Shown here one piece after another: positions 26,826 through 36,428 of a DNA stretch of 64,000 bases. The DNA is from Aquimarina macrocephali JAMB N27. GTDB lineage: Bacteria > Bacteroidota > Bacteroidia > Flavobacteriales > Flavobacteriaceae. Numbering within the stretch: position 1 is the first letter of the stretch; each line of letters begins with the position of its first letter. Where the stretch lies: NCBI RefSeq assembly GCF_000520995.1, contig NZ_JACA01000001.1:1-64000 (forward strand), read 5' to 3'. A program made the position numbers and the translations under genes. The notes beneath the pieces were generated by a model that worked only from the letters and a program-made list of their open reading frames with translations, was not told the origin of the DNA and did no database searches.

Positions 26826-27443
26826 AATTATCTTATTTATAATACTTCAAATGTAAACAGAGAAAGTTCCTATGGCTATTACAAAGCCGTCAAATCAAGG
26901 GAATTTTGCGACATCTTTTACGACAGCATCTATTCATGACATCCTAGTAAAATCTGAAGCCATAAAGAAATAAAAACATGGGTTATGATACTACTAGTTA
27001 CCCCCCTTAATTAACTGCTTGGAAGTGATAATGAACCACTTCGAAAGATTAAAACAATACTTCGAAGCAGTTGTTTAAGGCTTGCTTATCCATATCATAT
27101 CGCTTACACCCATTAAAGCAATCCCAATAAACATCAAATCAATCCATAGAAGTACTTGTTTGAGGGGTGACAACCCACAATGTAACCCTTCGAGACTGAA
27201 ATTATTGAGATTGGCTTTGCAAAGTTTACAACTTCGCAGTAAAAATCATGTTAGCCCATATCAACAAAAACCACTTAGTAGCTTGGTAACTTCAGTTTTA
27301 TTAAAAGTATAGTAGTTATAAACTACGATCATATATATCGTACGAGTCATGATTAGAACAGCTCCGAAGTTGCAAACTTCGGAGAGCCGGTTGCTGCTTA
27401 AATTTTCAACATTACCTTTGATCTAATCATAGAAATCGTTGGT
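26826..27443. other. Intergenic region between membrane gene and first effector, with hairpin
   Basis: No gene is supported on either strand. CTCCGAAGTT (27362-27371) and AACTTCGGAG (27375-27384) form a tight 10-bp hairpin about 60 nt downstream of the kinase-like effector stop. It may terminate or stabilise that transcript, although no T run follows on the minus strand. Confidence 0.5.
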
Positions 27444-28787
27444 TTAATTCTCAATTGTTTCAAATATAGTATCTACAAAATTAGCACATTCCCTGTCAGT
27501 TATACCATTATTTTGACCATACTGCCCTATGCGTCCTACAATTCCATCTAGTGTATTTACCGTAGTTACATTTAAACCTAGCTCGGTTAGGGTTTGGCGT
27601 AATGTCTGCCTATCTTGTAAATTCAAAATAGTGTCTGGTCTGTTATTCCTATCTTTTCCTAAAAGAATATTGCATGAAATTTTAATGAAATCGTCATAAT
27701 CATGATAATGATCTAATGGTTGATTATTGGCTGCATAATCAAATGATTCACCAAAATCTGCTAATTTTGCCTTGCCTTGATGAAACAGCGTGTTTTTTTG
27801 TGACAAGTCATTATACTGAATACCATTAGCGTGTAATCTTAGTAGACCTTGCCAAGTATCTTTGATTAAATGTATCCTAGACCTCATATTTGTTGGTAAA
27901 TCAATGAGTGAACCTTGGGCGCGTTCTAGAACCAAGATAGAATCATCATTAACATTATCCAAGAAATAACCTATTGGCTTAATTATATTACTAAAAGTAT
28001 TTCTTTGCCCAGCTGCATATAATCTCCTGAATATTTCTATTTCCTCAGATATATCATCACCAGTTTTAACAACCACATTCTGATTATTCAATATCGCTGT
28101 ATATATTTGTCCAGCAGCACCACCTCCAATATTTTGTGTGTCATCATAAGTAATATTGGTTCCCGTATTGTTACGAAAGAGTGTGATTCCAACTGTTATC
28201 TGTACCTTTTGAACTACATGTCCATTCATAGCACGATTACTAGATTGGTGTTTCTCAGTAGTATTATACATATCTCTTTTAATGAATTTCTTATGTTTTA
28301 GTGCCTTTGCCCCCATTACATCCGCTTCTTTCTCTAATCCGGCAGCATCATTAATATTCACTTTGCTTTTTAACTGTCTGGTAGGTTTTACCCTTCCTTC
28401 TTTTTGCTGCACCACGTGCCAAGCTTCGTGAGGTAAATGTTTTTCTTGTCCTGGTGCTAAATGAATATTTGTGCCTTGTGCATAGGCATGGGCCTGTAAT
28501 TGAGCGGGTTTGCTGGAGTTGTAATGTACTTTTACATCATCCATACTATAACCGGATAGGTTTTCGATACCAGATTTAAGGGTATCTGGCAATCCGGTAT
28601 TGTTTTTTCGTTGGATAGGTGCTTTTGTATTTTCAGAACTATCTATTCCTGATTTTAGTTTACGCTGATCGATAGTAGAGGTACGGTTATCCATGAGTTG
28701 AACCGTACCTCCATTACTAGATTCACTAGCAACTCTAGGAGTACTCAAGTTTTGTAATTCTTGTGTTTTATCTGTTTGTGTTTTCAT
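27444..28787 (-). CDS. Injection-system effector: DUF4157 head plus protein-kinase-like C-terminus
   Basis: The 447-aa product begins with a disordered, polar leader (MKTQTDKTQELQNLST) and a DUF4157 domain (about 65-158) with the HExxH-like motif HEAWH (120-124). DUF4157 is known as a common head of eCIS cargo. After a linker, residues about 205-447 read as a kinase: Gly loop GGGAAGQIY (221-229), Lys241 (VVVKT), catalytic D327 and N332 (YNDLSQKN) and DFG (344-346). All catalytic positions are present, so it could phosphorylate a target-cell substrate. No signal peptide is visible. Its first 160 residues nearly match the neighbouring effector. Confidence 0.85.
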   Translation of the reverse strand: MKTQTDKTQELQNLSTPRVASESSNGGTVQLMDNRTSTIDQRKLKSGIDSSENTKAPIQRKNNTGLPDTLKSGIENLSGYSMDDVKVHYNSSKPAQLQAHAYAQGTNIHLAPGQEKHLPHEAWHVVQQKEGRVKPTRQLKSKVNINDAAGLEKEADVMGAKALKHKKFIKRDMYNTTEKHQSSNRAMNGHVVQKVQITVGITLFRNNTGTNITYDDTQNIGGGAAGQIYTAILNNQNVVVKTGDDISEEIEIFRRLYAAGQRNTFSNIIKPIGYFLDNVNDDSILVLERAQGSLIDLPTNMRSRIHLIKDTWQGLLRLHANGIQYNDLSQKNTLFHQGKAKLADFGESFDYAANNQPLDHYHDYDDFIKISCNILLGKDRNNRPDTILNLQDRQTLRQTLTELGLNVTTVNTLDGIVGRIGQYGQNNGITDRECANFVDTIFETIEN

Positions 28788-28875
28788 AGTACACTATCTA
28801 CTTTTTTAATGAGACATTTTTATAGATACGAGCTGTAACCTTTAATCCGTATGTCTATTTTATGTGATTTTACTG

Positions 28876-30366
28876 TTAGGCATTTTCAATAAAATCATCC
28901 AAATTATTTTCAATTGATTCTATATGTTCGTGATTTGAGCCAGATTCTAAATCATACGCACTCATTTCATTTTCTACGACTTCTCTTGCCTTTGCAACAA
29001 AATCTTCTTTAGACATCCCTCTTAATTTTGGAAACCCTTCATCCATAATCCATTTAACCAAGCTGTCCCTTCTATTTCCTGTAAAGGAAGTTCCTCCTCC
29101 TAATTCTTCACCAACGCCAATTCCTCTTGCTAACTTATTGTAAAAGCCTGAAATATTTCTGTTCCTGTCTTCCCTTGGTACTCTTTCTCTTACTCCTTCA
29201 AAAATTTCATTTTGAAATCTTTTATCATAGTACAATACCACTTTATCGTATTTCATGTGTTTTTTAAGTCTTTTCGTACCTAAAAATTTACCTGATATTA
29301 TGTAATCTCTCCAATCGTTTGTTTCATTATCCCAGCCATCTGCTATAAACTTAATCAGTTCTGCTGCTTTTTCCATTGAATTAATATTTACTATTATTCT
29401 TTCATCCGTTTTTTCTCCTCTATAGCGTCTTCTATGAATGTGAAAATAACCCCCTTCATCATAAGCCTTTTCGTTTATTGATTCTTTTTCTGTATTACTC
29501 AACACTTTTCTATTAATAACCTTGTTGTACATTTGAAGATAAGCCTCTGCCTCTTCATCATTCTCATTATCTAGTGCTTTATGATAATGCCTTGCTATCA
29601 CATCTTTTAAACCTTGAGGTGTAAGCCGTGTATCTTTTACTAATTCTCTATCGTTATCCTTAATACGATAATACGAATCTTCTTCAGCACCTAGCAGTTT
29701 ATATACTTTATTCTTTATTACGCTCCATTCTGGTTGATCCTCATTTATCCAATTATATATATCTCTTAGCTTGAAATTATCTTCTGTGGTGTCGAAGGCT
29801 AACTGATATGTAGAAGATATTTTAGTTACTACTTTATCTTCCAATTTAGAAGGTGATTCGTTTATGCCTGATTTATTAAGAGAGCGCCTACCCATTACAT
29901 CCGCTTCTTTTTCAAGACCAACATCGTCATTAATGTTCACTTTCCCTTTAAATTGCATAGTAGGTTGTACACGACCTTGTTTTTGTTGTACTACATGCCA
30001 TGCTTCATGTGGTAAATATTTTTCTTGACCAGATGCTAGATGGATGTCTGTACCTTGTGCATACGCGTGCGCTTGTAATTGTGCGGGTTTATTAGAATTG
30101 TAATGTACTTTAACGTCATCCATACTATAACCAGAAAGGTTTTCAATCCCTGATTTTAGGTTGTCGGGGAGGCCGGTATTGTTTTTCCGCTGGATAGGTG
30201 CTTTTGTATTTTCAGAACTATCTATCCCTGATCTTAGTTTACGCTGATCGATAGTGGATGTACGGTTATCCATAAGTTGAGCCGTACCTCCGTCACTAGA
30301 TTCACTAGTAACCGTTGGGGTAATCGAGTTTTTAGACTCTTGGGTTTTATCTGTTTGTGTTTTCAT
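28876..30366 (-). CDS. Injection-system effector: DUF4157 head plus HopA1-like C-terminus
   Basis: The 496-aa product shares the leader and DUF4157 region (HEAWH at 120-124) with the kinase-like effector almost residue for residue up to LEKEADVMG (about 159), then diverges completely. Residues about 300-450 resemble the HopA1 family of type III effectors: RRYRGEKTDERIIVNIN, then KAAELIKFIAD, KYDKVVLYYDKR, and GGGTSFTGNRRDSLVKW near residue 423. The HopA1 link is by recalled pattern only. Position, shared head and absence of a secretion signal support eCIS cargo. Confidence 0.7.
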   Translation of the reverse strand: MKTQTDKTQESKNSITPTVTSESSDGGTAQLMDNRTSTIDQRKLRSGIDSSENTKAPIQRKNNTGLPDNLKSGIENLSGYSMDDVKVHYNSNKPAQLQAHAYAQGTDIHLASGQEKYLPHEAWHVVQQKQGRVQPTMQFKGKVNINDDVGLEKEADVMGRRSLNKSGINESPSKLEDKVVTKISSTYQLAFDTTEDNFKLRDIYNWINEDQPEWSVIKNKVYKLLGAEEDSYYRIKDNDRELVKDTRLTPQGLKDVIARHYHKALDNENDEEAEAYLQMYNKVINRKVLSNTEKESINEKAYDEGGYFHIHRRRYRGEKTDERIIVNINSMEKAAELIKFIADGWDNETNDWRDYIISGKFLGTKRLKKHMKYDKVVLYYDKRFQNEIFEGVRERVPREDRNRNISGFYNKLARGIGVGEELGGGTSFTGNRRDSLVKWIMDEGFPKLRGMSKEDFVAKAREVVENEMSAYDLESGSNHEHIESIENNLDDFIENA

Positions 30367-30806
30367 ACTACTTTGTTTTATAAGCTTGACATATGTGTTT
30401 TCTAAAACCTATTATTACATTTAGGTCTCGATACATTTCTAAATCCTTTCCTATCATCATGGTTTTAGAAACACTCGACCTGACGGACATGTTTTTATTT
30501 TACGATTCGTCACATCGAGTGCCTCGACGATAGGAGTCGTGTATCGAGATGCATTTAATGCTATCAACTTTAAATTGTTCTCGCTACCAACATCCCTCCA
30601 TATCTCCTCGCCGCGGCGAGGAGACTTTCTAGCTCCTTACTTATATAAGTTCCCTTCCTTAGAAGGAAGGGTTGGGGATGGATATTTCGATCAATTCATC
30701 AAAATTTATACTCAGCATGTCATGCTTAGCCCTTCGACAACACTTCGGCACCTGTCCGCCTATGGAGGAAGCTCAGTGTGATACCTCAGGTTGACATTCG
30801 TTTTTA
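30367..30806. repeat. Intergenic cluster of dispersed-type palindromes
   Basis: No gene is supported. The region holds a perfect 22-nt GC-rich palindrome (30603-30624, centre CCGCGG), a second hairpin CCCTTCCTT (652-660 of this kb) with AAGGAAGGG (30663-30671), and a tail AGCCCTTCGACAA with AGCTCAGTGTGA near 30730-30780. Such modules recur in many Bacteroidota genomes. Their GC content stands out against the surrounding AT-rich sequence. It separates effectors from the structural operon. Confidence 0.5.
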
Positions 30807-32204
30807 TCAACTCAAAATCACTCCTTCTTTTTGTAATTCCTGCCGGATTGCGGTTTCTAGGCTTTGTTGGGTAATTGTTTTTTCTTTGTTCGTTACGGCT
30901 TGCAGCGTGCATTTACGTACTACATTCATCATCAATCCACCAGAGATTTCATAGTTTTCGGCGATATGCCATAGATCTGCTTTAGTATCCAGCGGTAGTT
31001 TCTCTGCAAAGGATTGCTTCCATAATTGATAGCGTTCTTCTACTCCTGGCATGGTAAATTCGATCATGGATTGGAATCTTCTGGTAAAAGCATCGTCTAT
31101 ATTATCTTTTAAGTTACTTGCCAGAATTACCACTCCTGGGAAATCTTCGATCCGTTGTAATAAATACCCAATTTCCTGGTTTCCGTATCGGTCATTGGCA
31201 CTACTTACCTGAGTACGTTGTCCAAATAAGGAATCTGCTTCATCAAAAAACAAAATCCAATCGTGCTGCTGCGCCTGATCAAATACTTTAGCCAGATTTT
31301 TTTCAGTCTCACCGATGTATTTGGAAACCGTCATACTCAGATCAATCTTATAGACTTGCTTATCTGTGCTTTTGCCAAGTAAAGCCGCTGCCATACTTTT
31401 ACCAGTTCCCGGTGGTCCAAAAAAGAGACTTTTATAGCCAGGTTTTAGTCGTTTGCCCAGTTCTAAATCTTCTAATACGGTTTGTCCATAGGTTATCCAA
31501 TCCCTGATTTCCTGCAAGCTATGTGCCGTGGACCTAGAGACGATGAGATCCTGCCATGATAGCTTGGCATAAATTCGTTGTGCAGGAAAATCAGGGCTAT
31601 ATACTGCTTGATAGGGTTTACCTGTTACTAGATACTCCACATATTCATTAGCGATCATCCAGATACTACTTAATAGTGGGCTATTCCCTTTGGTTCTGGA
31701 TAGACTAATGATACCTCTTCGTATCGGGACAAAGTCCTGGGTAATTAGTGTATGATATTGCAACCGTTTCTGTAACTCATCTCCTGCTACTAAAAACATT
31801 GCAGTTTCTGCTGTGGGTACTAATCCCAAATGGCCTTCTAACAACAATCCGCCAAACTCACTATAGCGACGGTCATAGTCTTTGTTTTTAGTGAGTAGAA
31901 TATCCAACACTTCTGGCTTGATATGAGGAACTAATGCCAAAATTAGCAGCAATCGTTCTGTAAAGTCGAGTTTGTGTTTTTGTATAAATACTGCATAGGC
32001 ACCTTCTTTTCCTGATATTTCCGGAGGTACTATTTCTTCTATAGATTGATATATGGTGTCTTGTTCAAAATATAACTCTAGACGTACTTGTAGTATTTGA
32101 GTAAGCCAAGCAAGTTCGGTTGCTAATACTGCTGCGTTTTCTTCCAAACCATTCTCTTTTATCATTATTGAGTTTTGGTTGTTTAGTATGATATCAGTTT
32201 GCAT
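30807..32204 (-). CDS. AAA+ ATPase of contractile injection system (Afp15-like)
   Basis: The 465-aa product has an N-terminal helical domain (1-200) and a C-terminal AAA+ module: Walker A GPPGTGKS (263-270), Walker B ILFFDEAD (317-324), sensor-1 Asn364 (LASNLKDN) and arginine-finger candidates R375/R376 (FTRRF). Afp15/Pvc15-type ATPases are a marker of eCIS gene clusters and are thought to help assembly or cargo loading. It is the most downstream structural gene. The internal Met at residue 14 is an alternative start. Confidence 0.93.
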   Translation of the reverse strand: MQTDIILNNQNSIMIKENGLEENAAVLATELAWLTQILQVRLELYFEQDTIYQSIEEIVPPEISGKEGAYAVFIQKHKLDFTERLLLILALVPHIKPEVLDILLTKNKDYDRRYSEFGGLLLEGHLGLVPTAETAMFLVAGDELQKRLQYHTLITQDFVPIRRGIISLSRTKGNSPLLSSIWMIANEYVEYLVTGKPYQAVYSPDFPAQRIYAKLSWQDLIVSRSTAHSLQEIRDWITYGQTVLEDLELGKRLKPGYKSLFFGPPGTGKSMAAALLGKSTDKQVYKIDLSMTVSKYIGETEKNLAKVFDQAQQHDWILFFDEADSLFGQRTQVSSANDRYGNQEIGYLLQRIEDFPGVVILASNLKDNIDDAFTRRFQSMIEFTMPGVEERYQLWKQSFAEKLPLDTKADLWHIAENYEISGGLMMNVVRKCTLQAVTNKEKTITQQSLETAIRQELQKEGVILS

Positions 32205-32292
32205 ATATTTTTATTTTGATATTCATTAGTATCTATCTTCACTTCTTCTTATCTACTCTACTCGCGTCTTATTGGGTACCTCATACCTAAGT

Positions 32293-33936
32293 TTATATCC
32301 AATCTACCATCAATGCACGTTCCATCCACGGCAATCTTACCGCTTGTATACTCCAGGGTAGTTTTTGTAAAGTGATATCATAAGTTTCTTTTTGCACTTG
32401 TAACAACCAATGGTTATCACGGGTACGAAAAGAGGCTTGCCTGCATATATAAGAGATTCTAAACCCTGCAATTGATAAATTTTTCCAATGAGGTCCTTGT
32501 TTTAGTACTGCGTTTAGCAAATCGTTGGCGATTTCTTTTTCTTCCTCCGTAAGAAAAATAGGAGGTATGGGTGCTGTTAATGATACTCCACATAGTATTT
32601 TGGGCAAGGCTAACTGTCCCTCAAAAAACTCTGATTCTTCCGGATTACAGAGGTATTGTAGCGCACATACTGCTTTATGTCTGGCTATTTGATCTCTAAA
32701 GGTTTTATCTTCTAACAATCCTAGATTATCAAAAAATCGTTGCAAAAAAGGCCAAAATAATACCAGTCCAGCATTATCAATTGTAATAAAGTCTGTATCC
32801 TCAAACTGAGATTGTAATTTATTAATACTCAAACGTTCAACTACAGGTGTAGCTTGTTTCGCTATTTTTTCTATCGTAGTGCCAAGTGTTCCTATCGGTG
32901 TCAATAAGTTAGAAATGATCGTATCTTGTTGTTTTTCATCTTGTAAGAGCCCAGTTTTTATAGCATTTTGTAAATCTTCTAATAATACCACCATTTGCGT
33001 AAACAGATGAACCGGTATCGCAGCTACGGTATTCATATGGATTACTGTATCTAATTGCTTAAAAAACTCTTGCCATAACCTATGGTCTGGTTGCATACGC
33101 TGATATCGCTGTATGAAGGATCTAATTTCCTTAATTTCTTGATGCTGTGGTGGCCTCTGCTTACTATGAGCTGTCAACCCTAACGCTTGTAGGGTTTTCT
33201 GTACATAATATTTTTGGATAGGTATTTCTTGATCTGACTGAGATGAAAATACAGTTCGTAAGAACGTATGTTTCCACGATGAGGATATGGCTGTTATATT
33301 GCTTTTACGAACTGTATTGGCAATACTACTTTTGATTTTTAAAAGCTCATTTTCGGACATTCTTGTAATCAACTGTACAGATTGTAGCACTTGTTCCTCA
33401 GAAAAGGTCTGCAGGTACCGATCTAAGTGTACCTTATTGTGATGTAATTGTGATAACAGTGTCTTAAATTCACTTGTTGGGTTTTGCATAAGCGCTTCCC
33501 ATTGTTGCTGTAAATACGATTTATGCTGAGAAGGTGACCACCACGGTAATCGTCCTGTCACTATATAATGCGCCAATACTCTAAGCGGTGTCCTTTCTGT
33601 GACATCCTCATTTTCATCAACACTTGTTACTTTGGTCTTTGTTACTTGTGTAGTTCCTTGTATTGAATTTAAAACCTTTGCTAATTCTTTATCAAAAGCC
33701 TGTGGTATAGAGGCCAATGAAACTTGCCCCAAATCAATAGTCAATCTATCAATCTGATAATGGGTATTATCTGCTCCAAAATATCCATCTAGTATCCGAT
33801 CCAGCATAGGCCTCAATTGATTGGCATGCAATTGGCTGATCTTTTGTTGTGTCTCAAACGTAGTTGCCTTATCAGATACTTCTACTTCGAAGATTTGCTT
33901 ATTAATGATATGTGGATGCTGATTCATAGGTGTCAT
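32293..33936 (-). CDS. Contractile injection system tape measure protein (Afp14-like)
   Basis: The 547-aa product opens with HIINKQIFEVEVSD and the pattern YQIDRLTIDLGQV near residue 65, typical of the eCIS tape-measure family. It is largely helical and contains an internal RTPLRVLAHYIVTGRLPWW segment. Tape measures set sheath/tube length; Afp14 is longer, so a comparatively short particle would be expected if length scales here. It lies 3 bp after the Afp12-like gene and upstream of the ATPase. Confidence 0.82.
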   Translation of the reverse strand: MTPMNQHPHIINKQIFEVEVSDKATTFETQQKISQLHANQLRPMLDRILDGYFGADNTHYQIDRLTIDLGQVSLASIPQAFDKELAKVLNSIQGTTQVTKTKVTSVDENEDVTERTPLRVLAHYIVTGRLPWWSPSQHKSYLQQQWEALMQNPTSEFKTLLSQLHHNKVHLDRYLQTFSEEQVLQSVQLITRMSENELLKIKSSIANTVRKSNITAISSSWKHTFLRTVFSSQSDQEIPIQKYYVQKTLQALGLTAHSKQRPPQHQEIKEIRSFIQRYQRMQPDHRLWQEFFKQLDTVIHMNTVAAIPVHLFTQMVVLLEDLQNAIKTGLLQDEKQQDTIISNLLTPIGTLGTTIEKIAKQATPVVERLSINKLQSQFEDTDFITIDNAGLVLFWPFLQRFFDNLGLLEDKTFRDQIARHKAVCALQYLCNPEESEFFEGQLALPKILCGVSLTAPIPPIFLTEEEKEIANDLLNAVLKQGPHWKNLSIAGFRISYICRQASFRTRDNHWLLQVQKETYDITLQKLPWSIQAVRLPWMERALMVDWI

Positions 33937-33939
33937 TAC

Positions 33940-36375
33940 TTAGCATTCGTTGATTGCAATCATAAAATTCTGATAAGCTTTTGTAAATGTTCCCATTTCC
34001 TGAGCGTCTAACCAATGTACGTAGGTAGTAAGATGTACCGGAGTTTCTTCGCGAACCGTATTCTCTACAAAGTTTTGAAATACAGGGTCTTGATATCTTC
34101 CTATTCCCTCGGGAAACGCAAAGCTCAATTGCAGCGAGTATCGATCTTTTGTTGCATCTACTTGCATAAAACGTCCTGTGGTATATGCCTGATTAAAAGG
34201 AATTTCAATTTCAAAACCGGTTTCTGTGATATTGGTCACTTCATGTCTCTCATCATACTCCTCAGCTCCAACGATCGTTATGGTATCACCAATTTGTAAA
34301 CTATGTATCGTATTACAAAAGGTATGACCAGTATTTGGTGATGCCTCAAATAAAGTAATCGGTTCTGAAAAAAGATGATGCTTTAGATCTGGTTGTATGC
34401 GTTGGCAATTAGCAGTATCATTACTTCCTCCTTCTTGAAAAAGAGTATTAATCTCAAAACCGGTTTCAGTTATCGACTGTATCGTATAGATTCCATCATA
34501 CGCACTATTTTGTGTGATGCGTATTTGCTCTCCTTCCAGAAAACTGTGTTCAGGAATTACACATTCAGTATGTGGTTTGTTATCAGCAGCTTTAAAAGCA
34601 GTGATCTCAACGGATTTATAATATGTTTCCAGTGTATGCTGATCTGTAGTCTTAGGACGTAAGAGCAGATGTTCTACCATAAAAAACGCTTCTTGCTCTT
34701 CTAAGCCCAATTTTAGCGCAATCCGTTTTTCTAATCCTGAATAATTGCTATCCTTTGTAGGTGGCTTACTATAATCAAAGCCTTTACCTCTGTTAGCGCT
34801 AATTAACGGGTAGGATTGTAAGAATTGCATTTTGTCTTGTATCAATCTTTGCTCTTGATCAAAGACATCCATACCTTCTTTTGGTTCTCCTAAAACATTG
34901 GTGCTAAATGTCTCACTAAAGCGAGCTAGTAGATGGTTTAAAAATTTATTCTTCTGCTGAAGACTTTCCAAAGTAGTTGCTGATGCGTTAGTCAAATAGG
35001 TTTCATAATCCTCTTTACTCACCAAGACGTCTTCTAATCCTGTTACTGCACCTAATAAACTTTGATTAAAATAAGTACGAGAATCTTGATCCGTAAAACT
35101 GACTAGCTTTTGAAAATTAGCTACCTGAGAAAATGTATCTGCCAATAACTGATCAAAAAAGGTGAGATAGGCTTTAAGCTGTTTATCCTGTGCTTTTCTT
35201 TGATCGGTTACCGAATCAGGCAACCCTAAGGTACCGATACCATAATTGTCAGGAAACTGGTTTTGTACACTGTAATAGTTTGCTATATTCCTGTCGCTGC
35301 TCACACAAAAAGATATGTCTTTTTGTGCAGAACGAAGGTTTTTTTGAGTTGCTGATGCTAATACTTTTTGTTGATAATGTTTCAGGACTTGTGCTGTATT
35401 AATAGTCGCTGTAAGCCCCTGTACACTGAACTGTAAGCTTTGTAAAGTAGCATTGATATCCAGCGTTGGTGTTTTGTTAGTATCCAGGTAATACACCCAA
35501 TTTTTACCATCATTTGCTCCAGACTGGATCAACAAATTCTGAACAGTAACTACATGCCCAACATCCATAATTTCCTTGATCAAATCGGAAGCATGTATTT
35601 CTTGCTTTCGATCTAGTTTCTCCAACTCGTTATTATCAATAAAACCGTGATCTAATATCGGACCTTCAAAAATCTCATCGATACGTTGGCCTTTATCTAA
35701 TAGTTCCTGCAAGGCATAAAACTGAATAGAAGGAGAAAGATGCTCTTGTATCTTATATAATAGATCAGCAATCAGTAAATGAATATTATCCGCTTGATGC
35801 GAAATTTCTATCGTACCTGCCAATCGAATTTTCTGTTTATCGAGTAATTGAATATCTTCAAAATCCTCACATAAACTGCGACATGCTAGAAGGCGTTTTC
35901 TAATTGCTTGCAACATATTGCCTTCTGCTTCTACCAAACCGTCTTTTTCGACAGTCACCGTATACAGCCCTTTTAGCGTTGGATGTGCATTACTATCACT
36001 AACTACATTCTCTGGCGTGATCTTTTCTATCCACGCATTTTTAACACCTTTGATATCGATCACTACTTTTCTTAGATCTAACCAAATTACTACGCTGCTG
36101 GTTAGTATCGTTGCCGGGCTATACAACTCTTGACGCGCTGCAAGGTTATCCCCCAGTAAATCCTGTATATCATAATCTAAGCGATATGCCAGATCCGTAA
36201 TCGCATAACACAACTGTTCCAGAATCGTAATTCCCGGATCGTGGGTATTATGATCAGTCCAACTATTGCCTGCCAGTTCTTGGATTGTTTTGATTCCTTC
36301 TTCTCTTAAGAAATCATAACTTAAGGCTGAATCATTAGGTACTTCTTTCGGTATAGTAATCGGCGTTGACATCAT
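33940..36375 (-). CDS. Baseplate wedge protein, Afp12-like
   Basis: The 811-aa product has the N-terminal signature WTDHNTHDPGITILEQLCYA (residues 38-57) found in Afp12/Pvc12 baseplate proteins. The middle is a long helical/beta scaffold. Near the C-terminus (about 600-760) two similar beta modules occur, each ending ITETGFEI, before a final conserved segment (ETPVHLTTYVHWLD). With the Afp11-like protein it should form the baseplate wedges. A fibre gene sits between the two, unlike the afp order 11-12-13. Confidence 0.85.
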   Translation of the reverse strand: MMSTPITIPKEVPNDSALSYDFLREEGIKTIQELAGNSWTDHNTHDPGITILEQLCYAITDLAYRLDYDIQDLLGDNLAARQELYSPATILTSSVVIWLDLRKVVIDIKGVKNAWIEKITPENVVSDSNAHPTLKGLYTVTVEKDGLVEAEGNMLQAIRKRLLACRSLCEDFEDIQLLDKQKIRLAGTIEISHQADNIHLLIADLLYKIQEHLSPSIQFYALQELLDKGQRIDEIFEGPILDHGFIDNNELEKLDRKQEIHASDLIKEIMDVGHVVTVQNLLIQSGANDGKNWVYYLDTNKTPTLDINATLQSLQFSVQGLTATINTAQVLKHYQQKVLASATQKNLRSAQKDISFCVSSDRNIANYYSVQNQFPDNYGIGTLGLPDSVTDQRKAQDKQLKAYLTFFDQLLADTFSQVANFQKLVSFTDQDSRTYFNQSLLGAVTGLEDVLVSKEDYETYLTNASATTLESLQQKNKFLNHLLARFSETFSTNVLGEPKEGMDVFDQEQRLIQDKMQFLQSYPLISANRGKGFDYSKPPTKDSNYSGLEKRIALKLGLEEQEAFFMVEHLLLRPKTTDQHTLETYYKSVEITAFKAADNKPHTECVIPEHSFLEGEQIRITQNSAYDGIYTIQSITETGFEINTLFQEGGSNDTANCQRIQPDLKHHLFSEPITLFEASPNTGHTFCNTIHSLQIGDTITIVGAEEYDERHEVTNITETGFEIEIPFNQAYTTGRFMQVDATKDRYSLQLSFAFPEGIGRYQDPVFQNFVENTVREETPVHLTTYVHWLDAQEMGTFTKAYQNFMIAINEC

Positions 36376-36428
36376 TACTTTTGTGTTTTTTAAATAAAAC
36401 TTCTTTTTTAAACCAGGTGTTACTTGGG

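Noticed and set aside
30539..30781. Rightward 80-aa frame
   Set aside because: Translation of a palindromic dispersed-repeat region, including typical CCTTCGACAA repeats, not a gene.
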